A DNA stretch of 64,000 nt. It comes from Paenibacillus vini. Its GTDB lineage: Bacteria; Bacillota; Bacilli; Paenibacillales; Paenibacillaceae. Location: assembly GCF_018403325.1 (NCBI RefSeq), contig NZ_BOSL01000008.1, forward strand, positions 124,001 to 188,000, in the 5' to 3' direction. Shown here piece by piece: positions 55,210-64,000 of the stretch. The notes under the pieces were generated by a model. That model was given only the letters and a program-made list of their open reading frames with translations, was not told where the DNA came from and did no database searches. A program made the translations under genes and the position numbers. The first letter of the stretch is position 1. The number at the start of each line of letters is the position of its first letter.

Positions 55210-55869
55210 ATGATGAAAGCTAAGAGAAGTATAGTGATTATGATCTTCATAGCGCTGTTTGCCCTGCTTGCCGGCTGCAATGTGTCCCATAAACAAACGG
55301 TGCCTGAAGATACGGACCCTGATTCCGTATTGCAGTCCTTATATACGGCCGAACACATCAAGTCGGTGAAATCGGCGATCATAGAACCGTTAAATAAAAG
55401 CTCGGAAATCGAACAAGGCATCCGTATCTATTATCAATACGCTATTTTGCTTAAAGGTGCGGTCGACCAGGAAAATAAAGATATTGCAAACAAGCTGTAT
55501 ATTGTTACAGCAGTCGAAAATACACAGGAAAACCGGGAAATTAGTGTCCAGTACATAGGTGGATCTCTCAACGGGGAAATTCGCGAACTCAGACCGCGCC
55601 ATAAAACGTTTCAAGTAAACGCATGCCGCACCGAATCCGATTCTCCTTGCGACAGCGGCGATCCGACTTCATATGAAGCATACGCGGTAATATTTTCACT
55701 GGACGAGTACTCTGCTCTTGAAGAACAAGGAAATGTTGTCGATATCACGGTGAGGTATGCCTTGGGAAAAAACAAAAAGGAACTGCGGGAACAGTTCCTC
55801 AGCGACTCCGGACTTCAAGAAACCGGAAAGGCAGCCGTCTCCTTTCAACTGCCTGCCGCATTCCATTGA
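55210..55869 (+). CDS. Lipoprotein of unknown function
   Basis: 219 residues; lipobox LLAGC with Cys23. The mature part is mixed, with EQGIRIYYQYAILLKGAV and YIVTAVENTQENREISVQYIGG segments and two further cysteines (NACRTESDSPCDSG) that could form a disulfide. AGGGGG before ATG. Not recognised. Convergent with chrA across 11 bp; no clear terminator between. Confidence 0.7.
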   Translation: MMKAKRSIVIMIFIALFALLAGCNVSHKQTVPEDTDPDSVLQSLYTAEHIKSVKSAIIEPLNKSSEIEQGIRIYYQYAILLKGAVDQENKDIANKLYIVTAVENTQENREISVQYIGGSLNGEIRELRPRHKTFQVNACRTESDSPCDSGDPTSYEAYAVIFSLDEYSALEEQGNVVDITVRYALGKNKKELREQFLSDSGLQETGKAAVSFQLPAAFH

Positions 55870-55880
55870 ACAGGTTCAAG

Positions 55881-57080
55881 TTATATGTAGTTGATGATCA
55901 CTCCGCCTAATGCGCCTGTAATAACAACAACCCATGGTGGGGTTTTCCAGAAAACTAGCATTATAAACAAGATGGACGCGAGGGCAAAATCAGCGGGTGC
56001 AAGTATGGAACTGGTCCAGATCGGATCATATAGAGCAGCCAGCAAAATACCTACAACCGCTGCGTTAACACCTACCAGCGCACCTTGAATTATTGGCTTC
56101 CTTCGGAGTGAATCCCAAAAAGGCAGAGCTCCAATAACCAATAAAAAGGCTGGTAGGAAAATCCCTAAAGTTGCAATGATCGCACCAGTCCATCCATTCA
56201 TTATAGCTCCCAGGTAGGCAGCGAATGTAAACAAAGGACCCGGAACCGCTTGGGTAGCCCCATAACCCGCCAGAAAGTCTTCTTTGGAAAGCCAACCCAT
56301 GGGTACTACTTCCCTTTCCAGTAAAGGCAATACAACATGTCCTCCGCCAAACACAAGCGAACCCGATCTATAGAAACTGTCAAACATGGGAAGCCATTGG
56401 AGCGAAGTAATTCCTCGTAGGAAAGGCAAGATGATCAATAATCCAAAGAATAGGACTAGACAAATCACGGCTAACGAACGCTTTATCGGTACACGGATAT
56501 CCGGCAACTCAGGTATCTTCGTGTTTTTATATAAAAATAAACCGATAATACCCGCTAATACGATGATCAACGCCTGACTAATCGCCGTTTGCCAAAGTAG
56601 TGTGACCGTTGCCGCTATAATGGCAATCGTCGCACGGTTCCGGTCCGGAGTCAGTTTCTGCCCCATACCCAGTACCGCATGAGCAACAATTGCGACAGCG
56701 ACTAGCTTTAAACCGTGAATCCATCCGGCGTTCCCGATATCAAATCCCTGTAACAGATAAGCAAAAAGAACAAGAGCAATTACCGAAGGAAGAGTAAAGC
56801 CAATCCAGGCTGCAACCCCTCCCATTAATCCTGCGCGCATCACCCCGATCCCAATACCGACTTGGCTGCTGGCCGGCCCGGGCAGGAACTGACAAAGAGC
56901 AACCAAGTCTGCATAGCTGCGCTCATCCATCCACTTTCTGCGCCTTATATATTCATTATGAAAATAACCTAAATGTGCAACGGGCCCACCGAACGAGGTT
57001 AAACCAAGTTTCGTGGAAACTCTTAATACTTCAAACACAGCCTTCAGTTTATTATTTTGACTAAGCTGATTATCGGACAT
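55881..57080 (-). CDS. chrA: Chromate transporter, ChrA (long-chain CHR family)
   Basis: 399 residues with two homologous CHR halves and about 10-12 helices. Motifs GLTSFGGPVAHLGYFH, LPGPASSQVGIGIG and SGSLVFGGGHVVLPLL mark the first and second halves. Chromate/sulfate antiporter by family; some members are untested. AAAGGGAT before the ATG at 57080. Located 19 bp after the paiA-like gene on the same strand, perhaps in one transcript with marR-paiA. Confidence 0.9.
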   Translation of the reverse strand: MSDNQLSQNNKLKAVFEVLRVSTKLGLTSFGGPVAHLGYFHNEYIRRRKWMDERSYADLVALCQFLPGPASSQVGIGIGVMRAGLMGGVAAWIGFTLPSVIALVLFAYLLQGFDIGNAGWIHGLKLVAVAIVAHAVLGMGQKLTPDRNRATIAIIAATVTLLWQTAISQALIIVLAGIIGLFLYKNTKIPELPDIRVPIKRSLAVICLVLFFGLLIILPFLRGITSLQWLPMFDSFYRSGSLVFGGGHVVLPLLEREVVPMGWLSKEDFLAGYGATQAVPGPLFTFAAYLGAIMNGWTGAIIATLGIFLPAFLLVIGALPFWDSLRRKPIIQGALVGVNAAVVGILLAALYDPIWTSSILAPADFALASILFIMLVFWKTPPWVVVITGALGGVIINYI

Positions 57081-57099
57081 TACGCATCCCTTTCGCGGC

Positions 57100-57654
<555 letters not shown>

Positions 57655-57661
57655 TTATAAC

Positions 57662-58114
57662 TCAATACTTTCGCTTATTTCCCTTTTTTACAAACTCCCA
57701 GTCTACTTCAATATTCTTTCTAACTCTTTGAATTAACTGAAACAGAGTTTCTGCTTCTTCATCGGAAAATCCGGCTAGCGCGACATAATCGGAATGAATA
57801 TGTTCACTTCTTATATAAGGATAGACACTCTCCCCTTTTTCTGTAGGAAAGAGTTTTTTGATTTTTCTGTTATATGGATCATCTTTCCTTTCAATAAATC
57901 CGTTAAGTTCAAGTTTCTTTATGGCACGAGCGGCGGTTGTCCGATCCACTTTCAATATTTCGGATAATTTCTCCTGGATGATTCCAGGGTGTTCGCAGAT
58001 CCGTACCAGGTACAAATACTGTCCTTTTGTAAGCTCATATTCCTTAAACTCGATATTGCTGATGGAATCCAATGCTCTGGCAATCGTTCCGATTTCACGT
58101 AGAATTTCTTTCAT
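57662..58114 (-). CDS. MarR family transcriptional regulator (YybA-like)
   Basis: 150-residue MarR protein. The winged helix has IIQEKLSEILKVDRTTAARAIKKLE and the wing FIERKDDPYNRKIKKLFPTEKG. In Bacillus a MarR regulator, YybA, is found beside pai genes. AAGGAG before the ATG. A palindrome upstream (58173-58188) is a candidate autoregulatory site. Controls paiA and perhaps chrA. Confidence 0.88.
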   Translation of the reverse strand: MKEILREIGTIARALDSISNIEFKEYELTKGQYLYLVRICEHPGIIQEKLSEILKVDRTTAARAIKKLELNGFIERKDDPYNRKIKKLFPTEKGESVYPYIRSEHIHSDYVALAGFSDEEAETLFQLIQRVRKNIEVDWEFVKKGNKRKY

Positions 58115-58172
58115 AGATAACTCCTTAATTTCTTATGCTAATCGATACTCGTTATACATGTTATATTATTTT

Positions 58173-58188
58173 TGTTGCATTTACAACA
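58173..58188 (-). promoter_or_regulatory. Candidate MarR operator
   Basis: TGTTGCATTTACAACA (+ strand): 5-bp arms TGTTG/CAACA around CATTTA, about 60 bp upstream of the marR start, in an A+T-rich promoter-like region. Confidence 0.45.
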
Positions 58189-58302
58189 TTCTAAAAAACA
58201 AAAGCTATATCATTTGTCATAGTCGAAATTATTGATAAAAAAGATAATTTAAACCGATAATATATTTTTATAACCCATTATGTGAGAAAAGAAGGTTCGG
58301 AG

Positions 58303-59175
58303 ATGAATCGAAATCCATACGCTGCAATCATCGGTAAACCGATCAAATCTTCACTAAAACCCGTGCAGGAGGTTGGAATTATTATCCTTTCCGCCTTGCT
58401 TGTCGCGGCTGGTCTTAATTTATTCTTGATTCCCCATCAGCTTTTATCCGGTGGACTTACGGGGGTCGCATCCATCATTGGTTATATTACCGGGTGGAAT
58501 ATTTCAATCGTGTATTTTTTGCTTAATGTCCCACTCATTATCTGGGGTTGGAAGGCGGTTGGACGAAGATATATCGTATATAGTTGTATCTCGGTCATCT
58601 GCACGACTTGGTTTATGGCTCTTATTCCCGTCATCCAACTAACCAAAGACCCTATTTTGGCTGCGGTATTCGGCGGCCTCATCTCAGCGGGAGGCATCGG
58701 ATTCTCGCTCCGAGTAGGCGGCTCTACCGGCGGGTTCGACATACTCGGCTCCATCGTAACTCGCAGACGGGATGTTGCGATGGGAAATGTTCTGTTCATT
58801 TTAAACGGCGCTGTGATTTTAGCACTCGGCTTTTTCCGGAGCTGGGACCTGGCACTGTACTCCATGCTGTCCACGTACGTCAAAGGTAAAGTGGTCGACA
58901 TGATTCATATCGGACATATCAAAGTCACTTGCTTTATTATTACGAAAGAAAAAGAGAAGATGCTTTGCCAGCTCCGCAAACTTCATCATGGAATAACATG
59001 CATCCATTCGGAGGGCGGGTACAGTGAGCAAGAAAACTATACATTAATGACGGTCACCACTCGGTATGAATTGGTAGCGGTGCGGAAAGCGGTTCTTCAA
59101 ACCGACCCCCGAGCATTTATGAACGTGGTACAATCCACAGAAATTGTTGGACGTTTTGCACGACCCAAGGTATAG
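58303..59175 (+). CDS. YitT family membrane protein
   Basis: 290 residues. Five to six N-terminal membrane helices of the YitT domain (LVAAGLNLFLIPHQLLSGGLTGVA, FGGLISAGGIGFSLRVGGSTGGFD) and a C-terminal cytoplasmic DUF2179-type domain (HIKVTCFIITKEKEKMLCQL...HSEGGYS). YitT-like proteins are widespread in Firmicutes, and their transported substrate is unsettled. ATG 58303 has GAAGG at 7 nt; the GTG at 58282 has no ribosome site. Confidence 0.87.
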   Translation: MNRNPYAAIIGKPIKSSLKPVQEVGIIILSALLVAAGLNLFLIPHQLLSGGLTGVASIIGYITGWNISIVYFLLNVPLIIWGWKAVGRRYIVYSCISVICTTWFMALIPVIQLTKDPILAAVFGGLISAGGIGFSLRVGGSTGGFDILGSIVTRRRDVAMGNVLFILNGAVILALGFFRSWDLALYSMLSTYVKGKVVDMIHIGHIKVTCFIITKEKEKMLCQLRKLHHGITCIHSEGGYSEQENYTLMTVTTRYELVAVRKAVLQTDPRAFMNVVQSTEIVGRFARPKV

Positions 59176-59233
59176 ATATTAGATTTGGAATCAGATTTTA
59201 AGTTTATAAATAGATAACAATATATTTCCAGCC

Positions 59234-59285
59234 AATCAGGTCAGCCTAGGTCTCCCCCTTCGCTGACCTGATTTGTTATTTTATC
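59234..59285 (+). terminator. Terminator after the YitT gene
   Basis: AATCAGGTCAGC (59234-59245) / GCTGACCTGATT (59262-59273), perfect 12 bp, then TGTTATTTTATC. Confidence 0.88.
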
Positions 59286-59357
59286 TAAACGTAGGATAAG
59301 CCATTCTGGGAATAATGCTAAATGACACCGCAAGGGTACCTAGTATGCATCCAATAA

Positions 59358-60788
<1,431 letters not shown>

Positions 60789-60816
60789 CAGTCGGTAAAC
60801 ATAGAGGATTAAAAGA

Positions 60817-60866
60817 AGCAGCGGCACACCAAGACTGGATAAATAAGTCTTGAAGATGCCGCTGCT
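60817..60866. terminator. Long bidirectional terminator between GH1 and a stalk-protein gene
   Basis: AGCAGCGGCA (60817-60826) pairs with TGCCGCTGCT (60857-60866); inner AAGACT/AGTCTT extends the stem. Confidence 0.75.
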
Positions 60867-60867
60867 A

Positions 60868-61722
60868 TTATGGAACGTTATTGCTGATCTCCGTTAGAAA
60901 CCCGTTCTTTGCAGCTGTATCAATTAACTTTAGAATATTTAAAAGCGCTTTGTAGTTAAACATATACCATTGGTTCTCATTCGCTTGATGAATTAAAACC
61001 TCGGGGTCACGATCACTATCCGTCGAACGAATTAAGGAATAAACATCAAACCGTAATATGCTATTCCCTTCTTGGTCTAAAAAGTCATATTGTCCAGCTT
61101 TATAGTAGTAACCAGGTGGGAGGTGACTACGCCAGGAATAATTAGGAGGTGCTTCGACTTTCTTACCTTTGTTTTCTACAAAAATATTATAGATTACTTC
61201 ATTATAGGTATTCCCATGGATTTGATTGACTACGCCACCCAAAATCATGTGGTATTCCTGTTGCAATGCTTTCACCTTTACACCATCGATGATCAACGGT
61301 TTGGTTTCCACAGTTACTGCAAAGTTGCTATAACTGACTTTACACCCAAACGTTTCTGCAATAAAACGAAGCGGAACCATAACCCGATTATTCTTCAGAT
61401 ATGGCTTGGCATCTAAAAGTACTGCTTTTCCATTTTTCACGGCTTTATTGCTATTCTGGTGTAATATTACCTCGACATTACTATTTGTGAGTATGATTTT
61501 TGAATCCGACCACTTAACCGTAGCTCCCAAATTTTCACTGATCACACGCAGAGGTACCATGGTTCGGCTGTTCACAGTTTCGGGACTTACATCGGAGGAA
61601 ATCGCAGTCGTTGCGCCATCGGTTTGATTCTTCATAAGTATTTTTACGGGTTCGGCGGCATAAACGGATGATGCAAATATCATCACACTCAACACAGCTG
61701 CTGCTGTTATCAGCTTCTTCAA
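60868..61722 (-). CDS. Secreted stalk-domain protein (copper amine oxidase N-terminal-like)
   Basis: About 284 residues. Signal peptide (1-about 22, ending SSVYAAE). Two stalk motifs follow: NSRTMVPLRVISENLGATVKW and KNNRVMVPLRFIAETFGCKV. The C-terminal half has RSHLPPGYYYKAGQYDF and other beta-rich stretches of unknown role. TTG 61722 is preferred, with GGAG 8 nt upstream, giving MKKLITAAAV; GTG at 61731 overlaps the ribosome site. Third stalk-domain gene of the window. Confidence 0.83.
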   Translation of the reverse strand: MKKLITAAAVLSVMIFASSVYAAEPVKILMKNQTDGATTAISSDVSPETVNSRTMVPLRVISENLGATVKWSDSKIILTNSNVEVILHQNSNKAVKNGKAVLLDAKPYLKNNRVMVPLRFIAETFGCKVSYSNFAVTVETKPLIIDGVKVKALQQEYHMILGGVVNQIHGNTYNEVIYNIFVENKGKKVEAPPNYSWRSHLPPGYYYKAGQYDFLDQEGNSILRFDVYSLIRSTDSDRDPEVLIHQANENQWYMFNYKALLNILKLIDTAAKNGFLTEISNNVP

Positions 61723-61801
61723 AACGACCACTCCATATATAAAGGTATTTTAATAGTAATCCAGGATGTATTTATAACCCCCAAATTATACCATAATAGA
61801 G

Positions 61802-61990
61802 TTGCTTTCTGTAACGAAGCTGATCTTCTTGGGCGTTATACAAGGAATTTTCTCGTTCATTGCACTGAAATGGCTGCTGCCGCGTTTAATCGGGGAACTT
61901 GGTTTGGAGAAGAAGCATATCTGGGGAATTTCGATCGGATTCATCTTCACGATAACAAACGGCATTGCTGTCTGGCTTACATTAATGTGA
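61802..61990 (+). CDS. Possible small membrane protein
   Basis: 62 residues from TTG 61802: two hydrophobic helices (about 5-25 and 40-60) joined by a short Lys/Glu/His-containing loop (GELGLEKKHIWG). A terminator 11 bp after the stop supports real expression. The start has no clear ribosome site, so the true start could differ. Not recognised; it could be a membrane peptide of unknown role. Confidence 0.45.
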   Translation: MLSVTKLIFLGVIQGIFSFIALKWLLPRLIGELGLEKKHIWGISIGFIFTITNGIAVWLTLM

Positions 61991-62000
61991 CCATCAAGCT

Positions 62001-62030
62001 AAAAGCCCGCGCCAAACGCGGGCTTCTTTC
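62001..62030. terminator. Bidirectional terminator
   Basis: AAGCCCGCG, loop CCAAA, CGCGGGCTT, then CTTTC; between the small membrane ORF and the convergent large gene. Confidence 0.8.
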
Positions 62031-62039
62031 TATCTACGA

Positions 62040-63707
62040 CTATTGCTTCCAAAGCGCCAAGAGTTGCTCCAATTGTTCCTTTAAAGGCGGCTTCGCCTTT
62101 CTTGCAGTTCCGGCAAGCTTATCCGCACTCTTAAACAACCGATACAGTACCAGCTCCCGCTCATAATCCTTCTTCTCTTTCAGTACATCGACAAGCGCGC
62201 CTGCAAGCTCGGGATCGTCGATCGTTGCATTTTTTACATATTTCCCTTCCTCATTGCCACCGAGTAAAATAGTAACCAACACTGGAAGATTCTCCTCTGT
62301 TAGACCGTGGGCTTCAATAAAAGCTTCAGCATAGTCATCCTGCACCATTTGATGCTCCGTATCCACCAGTTCCATATAGCGGCACACTAATGAGAAATAA
62401 GATTCACTGTATAAACCGAGGCCCATTACCGCGTAAGTACCCGGCATTACTGATTTCTCTCCAGGTTCCACGTCCCCGTACCACGCATACTCTTCCATCA
62501 CAACATCTGCATATTCCGCTATTTTGGGAAAAAGTGCCGGATAGGTGAGCGCATTAGCGAAAAACTGGTGCAGCTTCGACTTCGCCAGCTTTTTCAACGG
62601 AAGAAAATGCTTTTGACTGCTCTTCAGCTTCAGGCTGTAACTCTTAGGAAACCCTTTGCGCAAAAGGTTGATGATATAATTCAAGGCTTCACCGTAAGTC
62701 GCCACTTCTTCGGATAGAATACGGACTTCGATTAGCTGCGTTACGTCGTTGTTACTGCATTCCACCCGCTCACTCCGCAAGACACTCTCAAACTTACCGC
62801 TGCCGACCTTCAGATAATTCGCTGCCCGCTGCGAACCCAGCTTGACTGCTAAATCCAGATACTTTTTCCGGGTTTCCGGTTCGGTAAATCCGACCTTCAA
62901 CGCGACATAGAGGAAGAAATCCAGTTCCCCTTCGTCAACGGATCGGCGGTCCTTCTCCTCCTTTAAAATCCAATCGAATCCATAATCACCTGAAGAATCA
63001 AAATGTTGCGGCAAAAATTGTTCCTTGGCCCAGGTGTTAAAAGCTGACGTATATTGCCGGATCCACTCGTTCTTACGTTTTTGACTTATGTTCAGTTTGT
63101 CCGAAAGCCGGCCGATCAAAGGCTCAATAACTGCTTTTTCTTGTTTCATCATATCCGGATTAATCAAATGCTGAGCGAAGAAGAACATGTCATGCTCCTT
63201 CGGCAAAACCGGAAGTTCGGAAAGAATCTTGGTCTGAATAAAATTCTCCAGCGACTGCCGAAGTTGCTGCAGCTTCGCTTCATTAAACAAATTGCGGTGC
63301 AAAGTGATTATGGATTGATCGCGCTCAAATTCAAACACGACTTCAAACCTGTAATCAAAAAAACGGGGACCGAGCTCCTCCGACCTGAACAGTTGATCCA
63401 CCCGCTCGCACAAAGCTGGAAATACCTCTTCCGTCAGTTGTTCATCGGTCAATTCCTCGATATACTCTCCTGCTTCAAACTTATAAGAGTCGTCGCTCCA
63501 AGAGAAAGGTTCGTAAACATCAATATGCAGCCTTCCTTGCTCCCAGTTGGTTTTTCCTTTTCTCCAGGCTACCCGAACATAGTTCATGATTCCTGCCTGC
63601 AGCTTGCTGTGGTTTTTCAGATCGCGTATTCTTTGACTCTCCTTGAAGTAAATCTCCATGATTCTATCCCATATGTCCTTTAAGAAAACTTCCGAAGTCG
63701 GGTTCAT
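62040..63707 (-). CDS. Large conserved hypothetical protein (possibly DUF6138)
   Basis: About 555 residues, mostly helical and charged, without signal peptide or membrane helix. Visible blocks include RIMEIYFKESQRIRDL, NYVRVAWRKGKTNWEQGRLHID, MFFFAQHLINPDMM and GSQRAANYLKVGSGKFE; the C-terminal KAKPPLKEQLEQLLALWKQ is basic-amphipathic. The family may be DUF6138, which I name only tentatively. A helical-repeat scaffold is suggested. ATG 63707 has AGGAGG; the TTG at 63725 lies before that site. It lies downstream of two short genes on the same strand. Confidence 0.7.
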   Translation of the reverse strand: MNPTSEVFLKDIWDRIMEIYFKESQRIRDLKNHSKLQAGIMNYVRVAWRKGKTNWEQGRLHIDVYEPFSWSDDSYKFEAGEYIEELTDEQLTEEVFPALCERVDQLFRSEELGPRFFDYRFEVVFEFERDQSIITLHRNLFNEAKLQQLRQSLENFIQTKILSELPVLPKEHDMFFFAQHLINPDMMKQEKAVIEPLIGRLSDKLNISQKRKNEWIRQYTSAFNTWAKEQFLPQHFDSSGDYGFDWILKEEKDRRSVDEGELDFFLYVALKVGFTEPETRKKYLDLAVKLGSQRAANYLKVGSGKFESVLRSERVECSNNDVTQLIEVRILSEEVATYGEALNYIINLLRKGFPKSYSLKLKSSQKHFLPLKKLAKSKLHQFFANALTYPALFPKIAEYADVVMEEYAWYGDVEPGEKSVMPGTYAVMGLGLYSESYFSLVCRYMELVDTEHQMVQDDYAEAFIEAHGLTEENLPVLVTILLGGNEEGKYVKNATIDDPELAGALVDVLKEKKDYERELVLYRLFKSADKLAGTARKAKPPLKEQLEQLLALWKQ

Positions 63708-63737
63708 GATCGACACCTCCTGCAATCAATATAGAAT

Positions 63738-63856
63738 TTAAATTGGATGAATTTGTTCCAGTCTTTCTTTTAGTGCTGCGGCAAGTTCCTTCCAACGCTG
63801 GCTTTCCGTCGTTCCATCGAGCGCAGGGTCGTCTTGCTGACTTCCGCCCAATTCAC
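63738..63856 (-). pseudogene. Small ORF with a frame break (about 40 residues)
   Basis: GTG 63856 follows AAAGGGGAG at good spacing and opens NWAEVSKTTLRSMERRKAS, which ends 28 codons on at 63770. A second frame of the same stretch reads RWKELAAALKERLEQIHPI to a TAA at 63738. Adding one base near the shared AAAGCCAGC (about 63795-63805) joins them into a 40-residue amphipathic helix protein. Either a recent deletion, a sequence error, or two real short forms. Confidence 0.4.
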
Positions 63857-63874
63857 GTCCAGCTCCCCTTTGGA

Positions 63875-64000
63875 TCACTTCGATTCATAATTAATAATGA
63901 TTGCATCTCTGGTTACTTCGTCATAGGCAATCCACAACTCATCGCCCGGCTCGACTCCGTAAACCGGCTCGATCGTCTGGTTGATACGGTAGGCGATCCC
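63875..64000 (-). CDS. Hypothetical protein (partial, N-terminus off the right edge)
   Basis: The last 41 residues of a minus-strand protein, ending VEPGDELWIAYDEVTRDAIIINYESK. It is beta-rich and unlike any family I recognise. The next small gene's ribosome site begins only a few bases after its stop. Confidence 0.5.
   Translation of the reverse strand, partial: GIAYRINQTIEPVYGVEPGDELWIAYDEVTRDAIIINYESK

Overview
The window looks like chromosomal DNA of an endospore-forming Gram-positive bacterium, most likely Paenibacillus or a close relative. The basis is a gerA-type germination operon, three secreted proteins with copper-amine-oxidase-like 'stalk' domains (typical of Paenibacillus), a YmaF-like protein, a DUF2935 protein, many strong AGGAGG-type ribosome binding sites with frequent TTG/GTG starts, moderate G+C, and many sugar and plant-polysaccharide genes. 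No rRNA, tRNA, CRISPR array, transposase or prophage module was recognised.

Layout. 1-1.8 kb: PadR / DUF1048 / DUF1048 / ABC ATPase cluster, cut by the left edge. 1.9-9 kb: MFS transporter with an RCC1-repeat protein, DUF2935 protein, stalk-domain protein, MFS remnant, lipoprotein cyclophilin, YmaF-like protein and a secreted helical protein. 8.9-14.4 kb: YobU/YobV-like effector-binding pair, then a rifampicin phosphotransferase (rph) split by a one-base frame break, and a lipoprotein. 14.7-17.3 kb: AlkZ-type protein, EcsC and a DinB protein. 17.4-27.7 kb: carbohydrate block with GH27, AraC, ArsR-type regulator, GH43, and a ROK-MFS-DUF1349 operon, with a short UvrA-like ATPase inside it. 27.8-40 kb: DinB proteins, stalk protein, metallophosphoesterase, AlkD-like protein, SDR, AraC, isochorismatase-like and alpha/beta hydrolases, SplB-like radical SAM protein, WYL regulator and a two-component system. 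40.2-46 kb: PfpI fusion, DUF2306 protein and gerA-gerB-gerC. 46-50.4 kb: accessory-looking stretch with a lone tyrosine recombinase, a broken HxlR relic, a ceramidase-like gene, unusual inverted repeats, Rrf2 and AraC regulators. 50.7-64 kb: secreted pectate lyase, a zinc-ribbon/deoxyribosyltransferase-like protein, membrane and lipoproteins, ChrA, PaiA with a MarR regulator, YitT, GH1, a stalk protein, a large unknown protein and two incomplete genes at the right edge.

How genes work together. Several regulator/target pairs are visible with candidate operators: PadR sites shared by two promoters, a palindrome between the ArsR-type regulator and GH43, a palindrome just downstream of the promoter of the ROK operon, and a palindrome before the MarR-paiA operon. 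GH27, GH43, GH1, pectate lyase and the sugar MFS operon indicate scavenging of plant cell-wall sugars. rph, the short UvrA-like ATPase, ABC, MFS, ChrA and PaiA suit a soil life exposed to antibiotics and metals.

The least explained items are two interlocked inverted repeats upstream of the ceramidase-like gene (48727-48780) that have H-type pseudoknot topology, a 17-bp inverted repeat built of near-palindromic arms (49049-49090), a direct-plus-inverted repeat element before the UvrA-like gene, and the zinc-ribbon/deoxyribosyltransferase-like protein lacking the expected catalytic glutamate.
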